Assembly: GCA_012960035.1 (NCBI GenBank)
Contig: DUBZ01000037.1
Span: forward strand, 52,830-116,829
Direction: 5' to 3'
Source: Myxococcales bacterium
GTDB lineage: Bacteria > Myxococcota_A > UBA9160 > UBA4427
DNA length: 64,000 nt
A program made the translations under genes and the position numbers. Below, piece by piece: positions 1 through 8,754 of this stretch. Numbering within the stretch: position 1 is the stretch's first letter; the number at the start of each line of letters is the position of its first letter. The notes beneath the pieces are model-generated. The model worked only from the letters and a program-made list of their open reading frames with translations, had not been told where the DNA came from and did not search any database.

Positions 1-96
1 AACGCGAGCAGCCCGCCTGCCTTCTGGCTGCGCTTGCGGCGGCAAGCCGAGCAGAACAGACTAGTCTGCACATCGTCTCACCCGCTAGGAGTGCGC

Positions 97-540
97 ATGT
101 CCAGTGCCGACGACCGCTTTGCCATCATCGCTGCCCTCGATCGTTATGCCGAGTGCCTAGACACCCGCGACTGGAAGGGTCTCGCCGACGTGTTTTCGCA
201 AGACGTCGAAATCGATTTTGGTGTGTGGCGCGCAACCGACCTCGATGGCGTGCGAAAGAACATCAGCCAGTTTCTCGACTCGTGTGGGCCAAGCCAACAC
301 TTGCTGGGCAACTACCGCATCACCCTCGATGGCGACCGCGCAGCAAGCCGGTGCTACTGCCGTGTGATGCACTTCGGCAAAGATGAGCACGCGGGCAAGA
401 CCTATGAGACCTGGCTCGAATATTCAGACCAATGGGTACGCGGCACTGCTGGGTGGCGCAGTGTTTCGCGTGTCGCAAAGGCCATGATGCAACAAGGGGA
501 TCCGACGCTCTTAGGCATCCCGCCGGATTTAAAGTTCTAG
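97..540 (+). CDS. SnoaL-like / NTF2-fold protein
   Basis: A 147-residue single-domain protein. The opening pattern (DRFAIIAALDRYAECLDTRDW) followed by DVEIDF and a C-terminal half of alternating strands (YETWLEYSDQWV) is typical of the SnoaL_4 branch of the NTF2 superfamily, a cone-shaped fold used by small isomerases, dehydratases and ring-hydroxylating dioxygenase beta subunits. The substrate cannot be told. The ATG at 97 is chosen because AGGAG lies at 87-91; an in-frame upstream ATG at 34 has no ribosome binding site. Its stop codon overlaps the stop of the convergent gene at 537-1064. A second SnoaL-like gene occurs at 7219-7671. Confidence 0.75.
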   Translation: MSSADDRFAIIAALDRYAECLDTRDWKGLADVFSQDVEIDFGVWRATDLDGVRKNISQFLDSCGPSQHLLGNYRITLDGDRAASRCYCRVMHFGKDEHAGKTYETWLEYSDQWVRGTAGWRSVSRVAKAMMQQGDPTLLGIPPDLKF

Positions 541-1064
541 ACGAGTCCCGGGGTTCGATCGTCTGCGGGCCGCGGCACAAGTCGAAACGCCCAGACGAGA
601 TTCGAAAGGTCCTGATCGTCGGGTCCCGTCGAACCGTACTTCTTGCCGACAAGATCCAGAACCGCTCCAAGGTGACCTGGGTCTTCGGTTTTCACGAGGT
701 TGACGGCGTAGCGTTTTCCGTCGATGCGAATTATCGCTCGCCCGTCGGCCAGGGCTTCATGGGGCCACTGCTTCCACAACGTAAAGTTCGGCAGCGCACA
801 CGGAATAAAGAGACTGTTGTCGTGATAGACAATCCAAACCGTGCGCGATCGCGGGGGTGCGAGGAGTTGGAACTCGATGGTGTCGACGTCGGCAGCGAAG
901 GACCAATCGAGCCCAGCGGTTTCTACCCAGTCGCCGCTCGTGAGCGCACCCCCTGCAACCGCTCCGACAGGTCCGTCTTGAAAGCGCGCAAAGGTTGAAA
1001 CCGCGATACCCACCACGACCAAAGCAAGCAACACGTAGCCCGCACCACGCAGAATCGACTTCAC
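537..1064 (-). CDS. membrane-anchored hypothetical protein, possibly split-barrel fold
   Basis: A 175-residue protein with one N-terminal hydrophobic segment (about residues 4-24, GYVLLALVVVGIAVSTFA) and a soluble remainder. The soluble part (TVWIVYHDNSLFIPC, then WPHEALADGRAIIRIDGKRY) resembles uncharacterised proteins distantly like the pyridoxamine-phosphate-oxidase split barrel, which often bind flavin or F420; that link is inference. A GTG start at 1064 is chosen because GGAGGT sits just upstream on the minus strand; the open frame runs on to 1718, but that part overlaps the divergent oxidoreductase gene. It faces that gene across an inverted repeat. Confidence 0.7.
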   Translation of the reverse strand: MKSILRGAGYVLLALVVVGIAVSTFARFQDGPVGAVAGGALTSGDWVETAGLDWSFAADVDTIEFQLLAPPRSRTVWIVYHDNSLFIPCALPNFTLWKQWPHEALADGRAIIRIDGKRYAVNLVKTEDPGHLGAVLDLVGKKYGSTGPDDQDLSNLVWAFRLVPRPADDRTPGLV

Positions 1065-1105
1065 GACGCACCTCCGAGGTCGCTTGAATTGCGACGGTGG
1101 AAGTA

Positions 1106-1138
1106 TCGCATGCTCGTGGTCGTTGTGGGAGCATGCGA
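1106..1138. promoter_or_regulatory. 10-bp perfect inverted repeat between divergent genes
   Basis: TCGCATGCTC at 1106-1115 is repeated as its exact reverse complement at 1129-1138, with a 13-nt spacer. The element lies in the 156-bp gap between the divergent genes 537-1064 and 1221-2213, where an operator would be expected. No regulator gene adjoins it, so the cognate protein is unknown. It could instead be a transcript hairpin. Confidence 0.45.
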
Positions 1139-1220
1139 GTCGACACATCAATCTGACCTCGGTATAGAGATTGGCCAGCGGTAAGATGCCAACCCTCCTC
1201 CAGAGAAACGAGGCACGAAC

Positions 1221-2213
1221 GTGACCCTCAGCGCGGCACTGCGAATCAACATGACTGGCCTGTGCGATGACCCGGCCGACGAAGCCCTGCGCTACCGCGC
1301 CGCCCTCGACATGGCGGTCTACGCCGAAGAGCAAGGCTTCATGGCGGTCAACTTCGAAGAACACCATTGCGCAGACAACGGTTGGCTCCCCGCGCCGCTC
1401 ACCACCGCAGCGATGGTTGTCGCGCGCACGGAGCGAATTCGCGTGAGCGTCGCCGCCCTCCTCGTGACGCTCTACGACCCCATTCGACTTGCGGAAGACG
1501 TCGCGGTCCTCGACCTCGTAAGCGGCGGGCGCTTCAGTTTTGTTGCGGGCCTCGGCTACCGGCCGATCGAATACCACGCGACCGGCAAACGCTGGGAAGA
1601 TCGCGGGAAGTTGATGGACGAATGCCTTGACACCCTGCTCAAGGCGTGGACCGGGAAACCATTCGAGTACCGCGGCAAGACGATTCGCGTCACGCCGGTC
1701 CCCGTATCGCGTCCGCATCCGCTGTTTTTTGTCGGCGGCATGAGCGCAATCGCGGCCAAACGCGCAGCGCGGTTTTGCCTGCCCTTCTATCCGCCCATGG
1801 ATCGTCCGGACCTAAAAGTGATTTACGAAGCCGAACTTGAGCGCCTCGGGCACCAGGGCTTCTACTACAGTCCCGGAGAAGGCAACACGATGCTCGTCGT
1901 CGACGAAGACCCCGATGCCGCTTGGGAGGAGCTCGGACCGTATTTTTTACGAGAGCTGTCGGAGTACAGCAGCTGGAAGCAAGACGGCGTACCTCGCCCG
2001 AGCGAAGAAGACGTGAACTCGGTCGACGACTTGAAGCAACAAGGGCGCTTCGAAATCTTGACGCCAGCGCAAGCGCGTGAACAACTCTCTGGCGCAAAGG
2101 CCGAAGTCGCAGTCCTCCATCCGCTTGCCGGTGGCGTTCCGCTTGATCGCGCGTGGTATCGGTTGCGGTTGTTCTGCGACGAAGTTCTGACGCCTCTACG
2201 ACAAAAATCTTAG
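1221..2213 (+). CDS. LLM-class flavin/F420-dependent oxidoreductase
   Basis: A 330-residue protein of the bacterial luciferase-like monooxygenase superfamily (TIM barrel using FMN or reduced F420). Seen in the sequence: FEEHHCADNG near residue 45, the VAVLDLVSGGRFSFVAGLGY segment near residue 95 that forms the flavin phosphate pocket, and FFVGGMS near 170. Members are monooxygenases or F420-dependent dehydrogenases; the substrate is unknown. A GTG start at 1221 is used, preceded by a GAGG-like site. The crotonase at 2291 follows 77 bp downstream on the same strand, suggesting a short catabolic operon. Two more LLM genes lie at 17428 and 36523. Confidence 0.88.
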   Translation: MTLSAALRINMTGLCDDPADEALRYRAALDMAVYAEEQGFMAVNFEEHHCADNGWLPAPLTTAAMVVARTERIRVSVAALLVTLYDPIRLAEDVAVLDLVSGGRFSFVAGLGYRPIEYHATGKRWEDRGKLMDECLDTLLKAWTGKPFEYRGKTIRVTPVPVSRPHPLFFVGGMSAIAAKRAARFCLPFYPPMDRPDLKVIYEAELERLGHQGFYYSPGEGNTMLVVDEDPDAAWEELGPYFLRELSEYSSWKQDGVPRPSEEDVNSVDDLKQQGRFEILTPAQAREQLSGAKAEVAVLHPLAGGVPLDRAWYRLRLFCDEVLTPLRQKS

Positions 2214-2290
2214 GCTACGACAAGAAGCCCGAGCCACAAACGGCTCGCGTTTTCCAAATCCCCACTCTGACAGCAAAGGTTCCCCAAACC

Positions 2291-3181
2291 ATGAGCTACG
2301 AATACATCGCCTATGAAGTCGCGGATGGCCGAGCGCGCATCACGTTGAACCGACCCGAAAAACGCAACGCCCTCGCAAACCCACTGCTCGAAGAACTCGA
2401 GCACGCGCTCTGGGAAGCAGACGACGACAAACGCGTGCACTGTGTGATCTTGCGCGGCGCGGGCAAAGACTTTTGCGCGGGTTACGACCTCGCGGGGACC
2501 GGTGCCGCACCGCCGGACGACGGCGTGCCGCGACGCACCGGACGAACGATCGACGACGACATCTGGCAGCTCGAACGAAACAATCGCCGCATCCGAGCGC
2601 TATGGGAAATGCACAAACCTTCAATCGCGCAGATCCACGGCAACTGTCTTGCCGGAGGGACGGACCTCGCGCTCAACTGCGACATGATCATCGCAGCCGA
2701 TAACGCTCGCATCGGTTTTCCACCCGCCCGCAACCTCGGCGCGCTGCCGAACAATATGTGGATTTATCACTGTGGCCCGCAATGGGCCAAGCGCCTCCAA
2801 CTCACAGGGGACACGGTGACGGGCGAAGACGCTGCGAAGATCGGTTTGGTTTTGAAGTCCGTCCCCGCCGACCTGCTCGAAGCCGAGGTTGAAGGTCTGG
2901 CGGACCGCATGGCGTTCATCGACCCCGACTTACTGTCCGCGAACAAGCGCATCATCAATATGTCGATGGAACTCATGGGCGCGCAAGTACTGCAACGCCT
3001 CGCCGCCGAAAACGACGCACGCGGCCACCGCGCGCCAGCGACGAAGGAATATTTCGCGGCGGTGCGAGAGAAGGGACTCGCGGGCGCCTTCAAGGAACGA
3101 GACGAAAAGTTCGGAGACGGGCGCGCCCGGGTCGACGGTCCCGAGATTCGCGACGCGAATGGACACTTGGTCGAAGACTGA
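2291..3181 (+). CDS. enoyl-CoA hydratase/isomerase family protein (crotonase)
   Basis: A 296-residue crotonase-fold protein. The N-terminal motif (ARITLNRPEKRNAL) and the first oxyanion-hole loop (DFCAGYDL) are clear, and the second (IHGNCLAGGTDLALNCD, near residue 115) supplies the peptide NH that stabilises the thioester enolate. The usual second catalytic Glu of hydratases is not obvious at the PPARNLGALPNN position, so another crotonase reaction (isomerase, hydrolase) is possible. The ATG at 2291 starts a normal crotonase N terminus; the upstream in-frame extension looks non-coding. It lies downstream of the LLM gene and converges on the nitroreductase gene. Confidence 0.9.
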   Translation: MSYEYIAYEVADGRARITLNRPEKRNALANPLLEELEHALWEADDDKRVHCVILRGAGKDFCAGYDLAGTGAAPPDDGVPRRTGRTIDDDIWQLERNNRRIRALWEMHKPSIAQIHGNCLAGGTDLALNCDMIIAADNARIGFPPARNLGALPNNMWIYHCGPQWAKRLQLTGDTVTGEDAAKIGLVLKSVPADLLEAEVEGLADRMAFIDPDLLSANKRIINMSMELMGAQVLQRLAAENDARGHRAPATKEYFAAVREKGLAGAFKERDEKFGDGRARVDGPEIRDANGHLVED

Positions 3182-3211
3182 AGGACAACTCGCCGCGGGG
3201 CTCACCTCTAT

Positions 3212-3838
3212 TTATCCGCGGGGCTCGCCCCAATGTTCCCAGTACGTGACTTCCGCGGACGGCTTGCGCTTCGCGCGCTTGAGCACCGCGTCTTTCATGT
3301 ATCCAACCGGGAGCAGCACGGTCTGGGATACGTCGTCGGGGATCCCGAGCGACTCGGCGACCTCTTGTTCGTGAAGCACAAGCAGCGACGTCCAGGTTGA
3401 CCCGAGCCCGCGCGCTCGAAGCGCGAGCATCAGTGACCACGCTGCGGGCAGCACCGAACCATAGAAGCCGACATTCATCGCGGCCGATCCGCCGGGCGGT
3501 CGTCCTTCCGCGCAGACGAGAATCAACGCCGGCATCTCGTGTAACCGGTCGGCCAGCGCGCGTTGGGTCGGTTTGAGTGATGCGCCCCGCGCCTCACTCA
3601 ACACGTCGTAGGCTCGGCGGTATAAATCCGCGACAACCGCTTTCTTTTCTGGTGACGTGATGACTAAGAAGCGCCAGTTCTCTGCGTTGATTCCAGTGGG
3701 GGATTGCGTGGCGATCTCGATGCATCGCTCTATGACTTCGGGTTCGATGGGTCGCTCGAAGTCAATGCGCCTGCGAACGGAACGCGTGGTTTCGAGGACA
3801 TGATCGATAGAGGCAAGATCGAGCGAGTCTTCATTCAT
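3212..3838 (-). CDS. nitroreductase-family FMN-dependent oxidoreductase
   Basis: About 208 residues with the nitroreductase hallmarks: TTRSVRR near the N terminus (FMN phosphate binding), SPTGINAENWRFLV (the family's P-x-N/S-x-Q-x-W-like region), and LALRARGLGSTWTSL toward the C terminus. Such homodimers bind FMN and reduce nitro groups, quinones, enones or iodotyrosine with NAD(P)H. The start is uncertain: the ATG at 3838 gives a compact N terminus, while an in-frame GTG at 3859 adds seven residues; neither has a good ribosome binding site. It is convergent with the crotonase gene and reads in the same direction as the transferase gene upstream. Confidence 0.82.
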   Translation of the reverse strand: MNEDSLDLASIDHVLETTRSVRRRIDFERPIEPEVIERCIEIATQSPTGINAENWRFLVITSPEKKAVVADLYRRAYDVLSEARGASLKPTQRALADRLHEMPALILVCAEGRPPGGSAAMNVGFYGSVLPAAWSLMLALRARGLGSTWTSLLVLHEQEVAESLGIPDDVSQTVLLPVGYMKDAVLKRAKRKPSAEVTYWEHWGEPRG

Positions 3839-3890
3839 CGCATCACGATCGCACGCCACAGTCGCCGTGCACAGAGGAACGCAAACTTGA

Positions 3891-5519
3891 CTAAAGCGTC
3901 ATCACGCATCCGTCTGCTCGTGGGTCCGTGCCTCCCCAAAGGACGCCATCCGGTTCGCGGCGAATCACCTGACCGCGTCCATAGAGCACCTGTGCGAGAC
4001 CCGCGCTCCGGGATATCGGATGTCCCATGTCCGCCAGTGCCGACAGGGTGGCTTCAGGTACACCGGGCTCAACGTTGACGCCGCCCCCCGCAGTCCCGTC
4101 GACAATATTGAACCGCGCGCGATCGAGTGCAGCTTGCGGGTCGAGGCCATCGTCCGCGAGGGCGACCACAACTTGCATATGACCCTGGGGTTGCATGTAG
4201 CCCCCCATCACCCCGAACGGCCCCCACAACGACCCGTCCGAATCGTGAGTCAACATGCCGGGGATGATGGTGTGATATGGCCGCTTGCCGGGTTCGAGCG
4301 CGTTGGGATGACTCGGGTCAAGACTAAAACCGAAACCACGATTTTGAAGCGAGAAGCCGGTGCCTTCAGCCACGATCCCCGTTCCAAAGGCTTGATAGTT
4401 ACTATTGATGAACGAACAAGCGTTGCCCGCAGCGTCGACACAACAAAAGTAAACTGTGTCCGAACTCGCAAGTGGGCTTCCATGTTCAATGTCGAGGCTT
4501 GCGCGACTCGGGTCGAGCTCGCGCAAGCGTGTTGCGGCGTAACTTGACGATAGAAGCTCAGCGATCGGAACGCGCTGCCTCGCAGGGTCGGCGACGTGAA
4601 AGCGCGCGTCGGCAAACGCCAGGCGCATCGCTTCGATCATGAGATGAAAACGATCTGGCCCCATGGGGTCTTGCCCCTTGAGGTCGAGCTCCCGTAGCAA
4701 GTTGAGTGCGAGCAAGCTCGCAATGCCCTGTCCATTCGGCGGACATTCCCACACGCGCAGGCCGCGGTACTCGACTGAAATAGGTTCGTCCCAGGTGCTG
4801 GTGTGGCTCGCCAGATCATCCATCGCAAGTGCACCACCGTGCTCCTGCACTGCCGCGACGATCTTTTCGCCGATGGCTCCGCGATAAAACGCATCGCGAC
4901 CGCCGCCCGCAATCATGCGCAACGAGTCCGCCATGGTGGGGTTTCGAAATCGCTCGCCCGCACGCGGCGCCCGACCCTCGATCATCAATTCCTTCCCGCC
5001 TCGCGAACGACCGAGTTGCCCCCGCACCCCGATGTCCCAAAGCCGGCTGTTGAAGGGCGCGACCGGAAAGCCTTCATCTGCGAGACGTACGGCGGGGGCG
5101 AGCAACGCGCTCATCTCCATTGAACCGTGACGCTCTCGCATGTCGAACCAACCCGCGCACGCACCGGGCACGGTGACGGTGTGGGCATGATCGGAGGTCC
5201 AGCCGTCGCCGAGCCCATCTTCTTTGAGCCGATTGATCGAGAGCGCCGCTGGACTTCGCCCCGAACCGTTAAGCGCAGTGATCTCTTTAGTCGCTGCATC
5301 GAAATAGAGTGCAAAGCAATCGCCGCCGAGCCCGGTGTTGTTAGGTTCGACCACAGCCAGAGCGGCTGTGGTTGCAATCGCGGCGTCCGCGGCATTGCCA
5401 CCTGCCCGAAGAATCTCAATGCCCGCTGAAGTCGCCAGAGGTTCCGTCGTCGCGACCATGCCGCGCGTCCCGCACATCGGGTGTCGAACCTGAGTGAGGT
5501 CGTGACTTAGATTCGCCAT
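3891..5519 (-). CDS. gamma-glutamyltransferase family protein, no signal peptide
   Basis: A 542-residue Ntn-hydrolase. The ATTEPLATSAGIEILRAGG start, NAADAAIATTAALAVVEP and the beta-subunit signature around residue 355 (SSDTVYFCCVD, then AFGTGIVAEG) identify the family, which self-cleaves before a Thr that becomes the nucleophile. Thr355 aligns with that residue, but the usual Thr-Thr-His is Thr-Val-Tyr here. There is no signal peptide, unlike the periplasmic GGTs, so it is probably cytoplasmic. Substrate could be a gamma-glutamyl conjugate or a cephalosporin-like amide. The ATG at 5519 has GGAG upstream; the open frame extends to 5825 without a site. It is divergent from the TauE-type exporter. 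Confidence 0.85.
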   Translation of the reverse strand: MANLSHDLTQVRHPMCGTRGMVATTEPLATSAGIEILRAGGNAADAAIATTAALAVVEPNNTGLGGDCFALYFDAATKEITALNGSGRSPAALSINRLKEDGLGDGWTSDHAHTVTVPGACAGWFDMRERHGSMEMSALLAPAVRLADEGFPVAPFNSRLWDIGVRGQLGRSRGGKELMIEGRAPRAGERFRNPTMADSLRMIAGGGRDAFYRGAIGEKIVAAVQEHGGALAMDDLASHTSTWDEPISVEYRGLRVWECPPNGQGIASLLALNLLRELDLKGQDPMGPDRFHLMIEAMRLAFADARFHVADPARQRVPIAELLSSSYAATRLRELDPSRASLDIEHGSPLASSDTVYFCCVDAAGNACSFINSNYQAFGTGIVAEGTGFSLQNRGFGFSLDPSHPNALEPGKRPYHTIIPGMLTHDSDGSLWGPFGVMGGYMQPQGHMQVVVALADDGLDPQAALDRARFNIVDGTAGGGVNVEPGVPEATLSALADMGHPISRSAGLAQVLYGRGQVIRREPDGVLWGGTDPRADGCVMTL

Positions 5520-5645
5520 CAAAACTCCAACGGTGGGTGTGCGGCAAAGAGGTCGCGGCGCGACCGGTATCGTACCACCTGAGCGTGTGCGATGATGCGG
5601 CCGCGCGTACAAGGCCCACCCCCTACCCGGATTCCACATCAAACA

Positions 5646-6416
5646 ATGACCGACTTCGATCTCAGTCTCGGCTACGTCGCGCTCTTGATCGGCACCGGGT
5701 TTGTCGCGGGCATCATCAACACGCTCGCGGGCGGTGGCACGAACCTCACGCTCCCGGCTTTGATGGTCATGGGAATTCCCGCCGAGTTTGCGAACGCGAC
5801 CAACCGCGTAGGCGTGTTGCTTCAAAGTATCGTCGCGTTGTTTAGGTTTCGAAAGCTCGACCGCTTGCCCGCAGACGATGTCGGACCCATCTTACTTCCG
5901 ACGATTGTGGGCGGGGTATTCGGTGCGATCGCGGCAGCCTACGCACCCTCAGTACTTCTCAAGCCCCTCCTGCTCGGCGCGATGCTCAGCATGACGACGA
6001 TCATCCTGGTGAAGCCTGACGTGATCGCACCACCGCCTGACACGGTTCCGTTCCGAGTTCGTGACCGGCCTGCCTCGTGGTTCTGGCTCTGGCTCGCAGG
6101 GTTCTATGGCGGCTTCGTTCAGGCAGGCGTCGGCTTCATTCTCATCACCGCGATCGCCGGAAGCCTGCGTTACGACCTGGTCAGAACCAACGCACTCAAG
6201 ATGGTTTGTGTTTGCGCGTTTACCGCCATGGCGCTGGCGGTCTTCATCGCCCAAGGACTCGTGCTCTGGGTTCCGGGGCTCGTCTTGGCCGTGGGGACGA
6301 TGGCCGGCGCAGATGCCGCGGTGCGCTTCGCGATCACCGCGAAGCCCTCAACCCTCAAATGGTTCTTGTTTGCAATGACGTTGTGCGGAACGGTTGCCGC
6401 CCTGCTCTCCGACTAA
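5646..6416 (+). CDS. TauE/SafE-family membrane transporter
   Basis: A 256-residue polytopic membrane protein. Hydrophobic segments begin at about residues 10, 75, 100, 145, 180, 205 and 235. The N-terminal pattern VAGIINTLAGGGTNLTLPAL, with NATNRVGVLLQS after it, and the half-repeat GFYGGFVQAGVGFI near residue 155 are the inverted-repeat signatures of the sulfite exporter TauE/SafE family (DUF81), which moves sulfite, sulfoacetate or other organic anions. The ATG at 5646 is the only start giving a short N terminus. It converges on the DUF2889 gene, ending 10 bp before it. Confidence 0.88.
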   Translation: MTDFDLSLGYVALLIGTGFVAGIINTLAGGGTNLTLPALMVMGIPAEFANATNRVGVLLQSIVALFRFRKLDRLPADDVGPILLPTIVGGVFGAIAAAYAPSVLLKPLLLGAMLSMTTIILVKPDVIAPPPDTVPFRVRDRPASWFWLWLAGFYGGFVQAGVGFILITAIAGSLRYDLVRTNALKMVCVCAFTAMALAVFIAQGLVLWVPGLVLAVGTMAGADAAVRFAITAKPSTLKWFLFAMTLCGTVAALLSD

Positions 6417-6425
6417 CCCTGGCGT

Positions 6426-7064
6426 TTAGTCCCACTGCTCGTCTTTGGTTCCGAGTTCTTCCAGGCGTTCCTTCACCGAAAGCGGCGGGTATCCGGATCG
6501 CTCGCCCCGGCGAAGCGCCGCAACGTGCTCGCCTTCTTCGTCCCAGATGTGACAAGTATTCGCATTCGCACCGATACGGCGTTCGCGTTCGGGTTGAGTC
6601 GCTGCGCCCAGAGGCGCATCGGCCGAACGCGCCTTGCGAATCGAAACGGACCACGTCGATTGCACGACGGCCGGCGCGATCGCCTGAAGCAGCGCGTTGG
6701 TGTGCGTGCAGCCCCGAGGTCCGCCGAAGAGATCACGGATCTTATGGTTGAAGCCGCGTGCAATCGAAAGGCCTACAAGTCTGGTGTAGTCGTCGGCGAT
6801 GCGCGGACACGACGAATGCGGATGAGTTTCGAATAGAACCTGGGCGGCGGTGATCGTGAGCTTCGGCAGCCCCACACGGAGTTCGATCTGCATCTGATGC
6901 ATTTCAAGCGGCGCAGCGTCGTCCTTCACGTACAAGCCGGGAGGCTTCAGATCGGATACGGCACCGCGCACCAGCAGCTCGTCGTCCGAGTGTTGGTAGA
7001 CGCGAACTTCGTAGTTGCGGGTGTGGAGCAGATCGAGGTCTTCGTCGGGAGGCAATAATGACAT
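6426..7064 (-). CDS. DUF2889 family protein
   Basis: A 212-residue soluble protein. The opening (LHTRNYEVRVYQHSDDELLVRGAVSDLKP) followed by an amphipathic beta region (MQIELRVGLPKLTITAAQV) and CPRIADDYTRLVGLSIARGF, then GGPRGCTHTNALLQAIAPA, matches the layout of the DUF2889 family, found mostly in proteobacteria and actinobacteria and often near aromatic or acyl-CoA catabolic genes. No biochemical role is established for the family. The conserved Cys-Thr-His (GCTH) could bind metal, which is a guess. No clear ribosome binding site precedes the ATG. Confidence 0.8.
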   Translation of the reverse strand: MSLLPPDEDLDLLHTRNYEVRVYQHSDDELLVRGAVSDLKPPGLYVKDDAAPLEMHQMQIELRVGLPKLTITAAQVLFETHPHSSCPRIADDYTRLVGLSIARGFNHKIRDLFGGPRGCTHTNALLQAIAPAVVQSTWSVSIRKARSADAPLGAATQPERERRIGANANTCHIWDEEGEHVAALRRGERSGYPPLSVKERLEELGTKDEQWD

Positions 7065-7218
7065 GCGGTGTTGTTAGCACGCGTCGTCCGAGATCCCTCT
7101 GCGGAGATGTATCGGCTCAATACGCAACGTCACAACGCGACCAGACGCGGCGCGCTCAGTTCCATATGCTCCTTCACGCGCAGCCGCCCGCGACCGACAA
7201 CACCGATGAGGAAATTAG

Positions 7219-7671
7219 ATGCCCCTAGCTCAGCATCCAGTCTCGGAAATTAGGGACGCGTGGCACGCGTTCAAGGCGATTGAAACCCACACCGCCGCGG
7301 ACGTCGAACGTCAGCTCGCTCTATTGTCTGACGACGTGGTCATGCAAAACCCAATGATGCGCGCGACCGGAAAAGACGAAGTTCGTGCGTTCCTCCTGCA
7401 AGACATTTACTGGAGCAAGCCTGTTTTCTCGTGGGAGTGCTTCAGCGAGGACCGCGTTGCGATGCGTTGGTCGCAGTTCCCGCTGCGCACAAAGCAACGC
7501 GAACCCGCCCTGCTGCATTCGTGTTCGACCTGGAAATACGCGGGCGGCGGGAAGCTCTCCCACTACTTTGCAACGTGGTGTCGTGTCGAGGCGCTCGGCG
7601 TTATGCAAGACGCTGGGATGCGAGTCGATCCGACGACGTTTCTGGGAGATATTGTCTCCCCAGCCAAGTAG
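7219..7671 (+). CDS. SnoaL-like / NTF2-fold protein
   Basis: A 150-residue NTF2-fold protein. The helical start (IRDAWHAFKAIETHTAADVERQLALLSDDVVMQNP) with the loop ATGKDEVRAFLL and the later strands (KYAGGGKLSHYFATWCRVE) fit the SnoaL pattern of a one-domain cone. The ATG at 7219 has GAGGA upstream at the right spacing. The stop codon lies 11 bp before the next gene, whose ribosome binding site (GGGAG) sits in the gap, so the two are almost certainly one transcript. A role as isomerase or hydratase partner for that dehydrogenase is inference. Confidence 0.75.
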   Translation: MPLAQHPVSEIRDAWHAFKAIETHTAADVERQLALLSDDVVMQNPMMRATGKDEVRAFLLQDIYWSKPVFSWECFSEDRVAMRWSQFPLRTKQREPALLHSCSTWKYAGGGKLSHYFATWCRVEALGVMQDAGMRVDPTTFLGDIVSPAK

Positions 7672-7682
7672 GGAGACCAGAC

Positions 7683-8729
7683 ATGACGCTTCGTGTGGTG
7701 CAATGGACGACGGGCAATGTGGGACGACGATCGATCCGAGCGATCGCGGCGAACCCAACGCTCGACTTGGTGGGGTGTTACGTCTTTAGCGAAGACAAGG
7801 ACGGAAAAGACGCGGGCGAACTCGCTGGAATCGACCCAGTGGGCATCAAGGCAACCCGCGATGCATCCGCCCTGTTGTCTCTTTCTCCAGACTGCGTGAA
7901 CTACAACCCGATGTGGCCCGACGTCGATGAACTCGTTCGTATCCTCGAAGCGGGAATCAACGTGACCACCACTGCGGCGTTTATCACAGGCCATGCGTTT
8001 GGAAATGAGGATCGCGCGCGCATCGAAGACGCCTGCAAGCGCGGCAGCAGTTCGATCATCGGCTCCGGGATGAACCCTGGCTTCGCAAACTTGCTCGGTC
8101 TTGTGTCGGCAGGAATTTGCGACCGCGTCGACTCGATCAGCATCCTCGAAAGCGTGGACTCCACGGGATACAACTCTCCCGAAACCGAACTCCCGATCGG
8201 CTTCACCCGACCGCCCAACGACCCTGCACTGCCCGAGATGGTGCGCAGCGGAACTGCGGTCTTCGGCGACGCGGTCTACATGATGGCCGATGCGTTGAAG
8301 GTCGATATTGACGACGTCGTCTGCGAATCGAACTTCGCGGTAGCCACTGAAAAACTTGAACTCGGCTACATGACGATCGAAGAAGGTTGCGTCGCAGGCA
8401 TCGAAGCGAGTTGGCAAGGACGCAAGCAGGGGCGCACGGTGATCGATCTGCGAGTTCGCTGGCGCAAGGGCCAAGCCCTTGAGCCTGACTGGCCGCTTGA
8501 ACACGGATACCTGGTCGAAGTCGAGGGCCAACCTTGCGTGAAAACGCGCCTTGAGATCCGCCCGCCCAAAGACTTCAAGGCCACGAGCTTCGAAGACTAC
8601 ATGCAACTCGGAATGATCATCACGTCGCTACCCGCCGTCAACGCGATCCCTGCCATATGCGATGCGGCGCCGGGCATCCGGACCTATGCCGACATCCCGA
8701 TCGTGACGGGTGCGGGCTTCGTCAAGTAA
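7683..8729 (+). CDS. DapB-like NAD(P)-dependent dehydrogenase
   Basis: A 348-residue protein starting with a Rossmann motif (VVQWTTGNVGRRSIRAI) in which the GNVG loop binds the dinucleotide. The layout, with a conserved GSGMNPGFANLL near residue 123 and VDSTGYNSPETE near 160, matches proteins annotated as dihydrodipicolinate-reductase-like or 2,4-diaminopentanoate-dehydrogenase-like, common in mycobacteria and in genomes rich in steroid or lipid catabolism. Those proteins are not lysine-pathway enzymes and most have no known substrate. GGGAG precedes the ATG at 7683. It is co-transcribed with the SnoaL-like gene upstream. Confidence 0.82.
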   Translation: MTLRVVQWTTGNVGRRSIRAIAANPTLDLVGCYVFSEDKDGKDAGELAGIDPVGIKATRDASALLSLSPDCVNYNPMWPDVDELVRILEAGINVTTTAAFITGHAFGNEDRARIEDACKRGSSSIIGSGMNPGFANLLGLVSAGICDRVDSISILESVDSTGYNSPETELPIGFTRPPNDPALPEMVRSGTAVFGDAVYMMADALKVDIDDVVCESNFAVATEKLELGYMTIEEGCVAGIEASWQGRKQGRTVIDLRVRWRKGQALEPDWPLEHGYLVEVEGQPCVKTRLEIRPPKDFKATSFEDYMQLGMIITSLPAVNAIPAICDAAPGIRTYADIPIVTGAGFVK

Positions 8730-8754
8730 GTCTTCGCGCACGATCTCCGCGCCG

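Noticed and set aside
7563..8606. 347-residue minus-strand frame
   Set aside because: Antisense to the DapB-like dehydrogenase; residue pattern is not protein-like.
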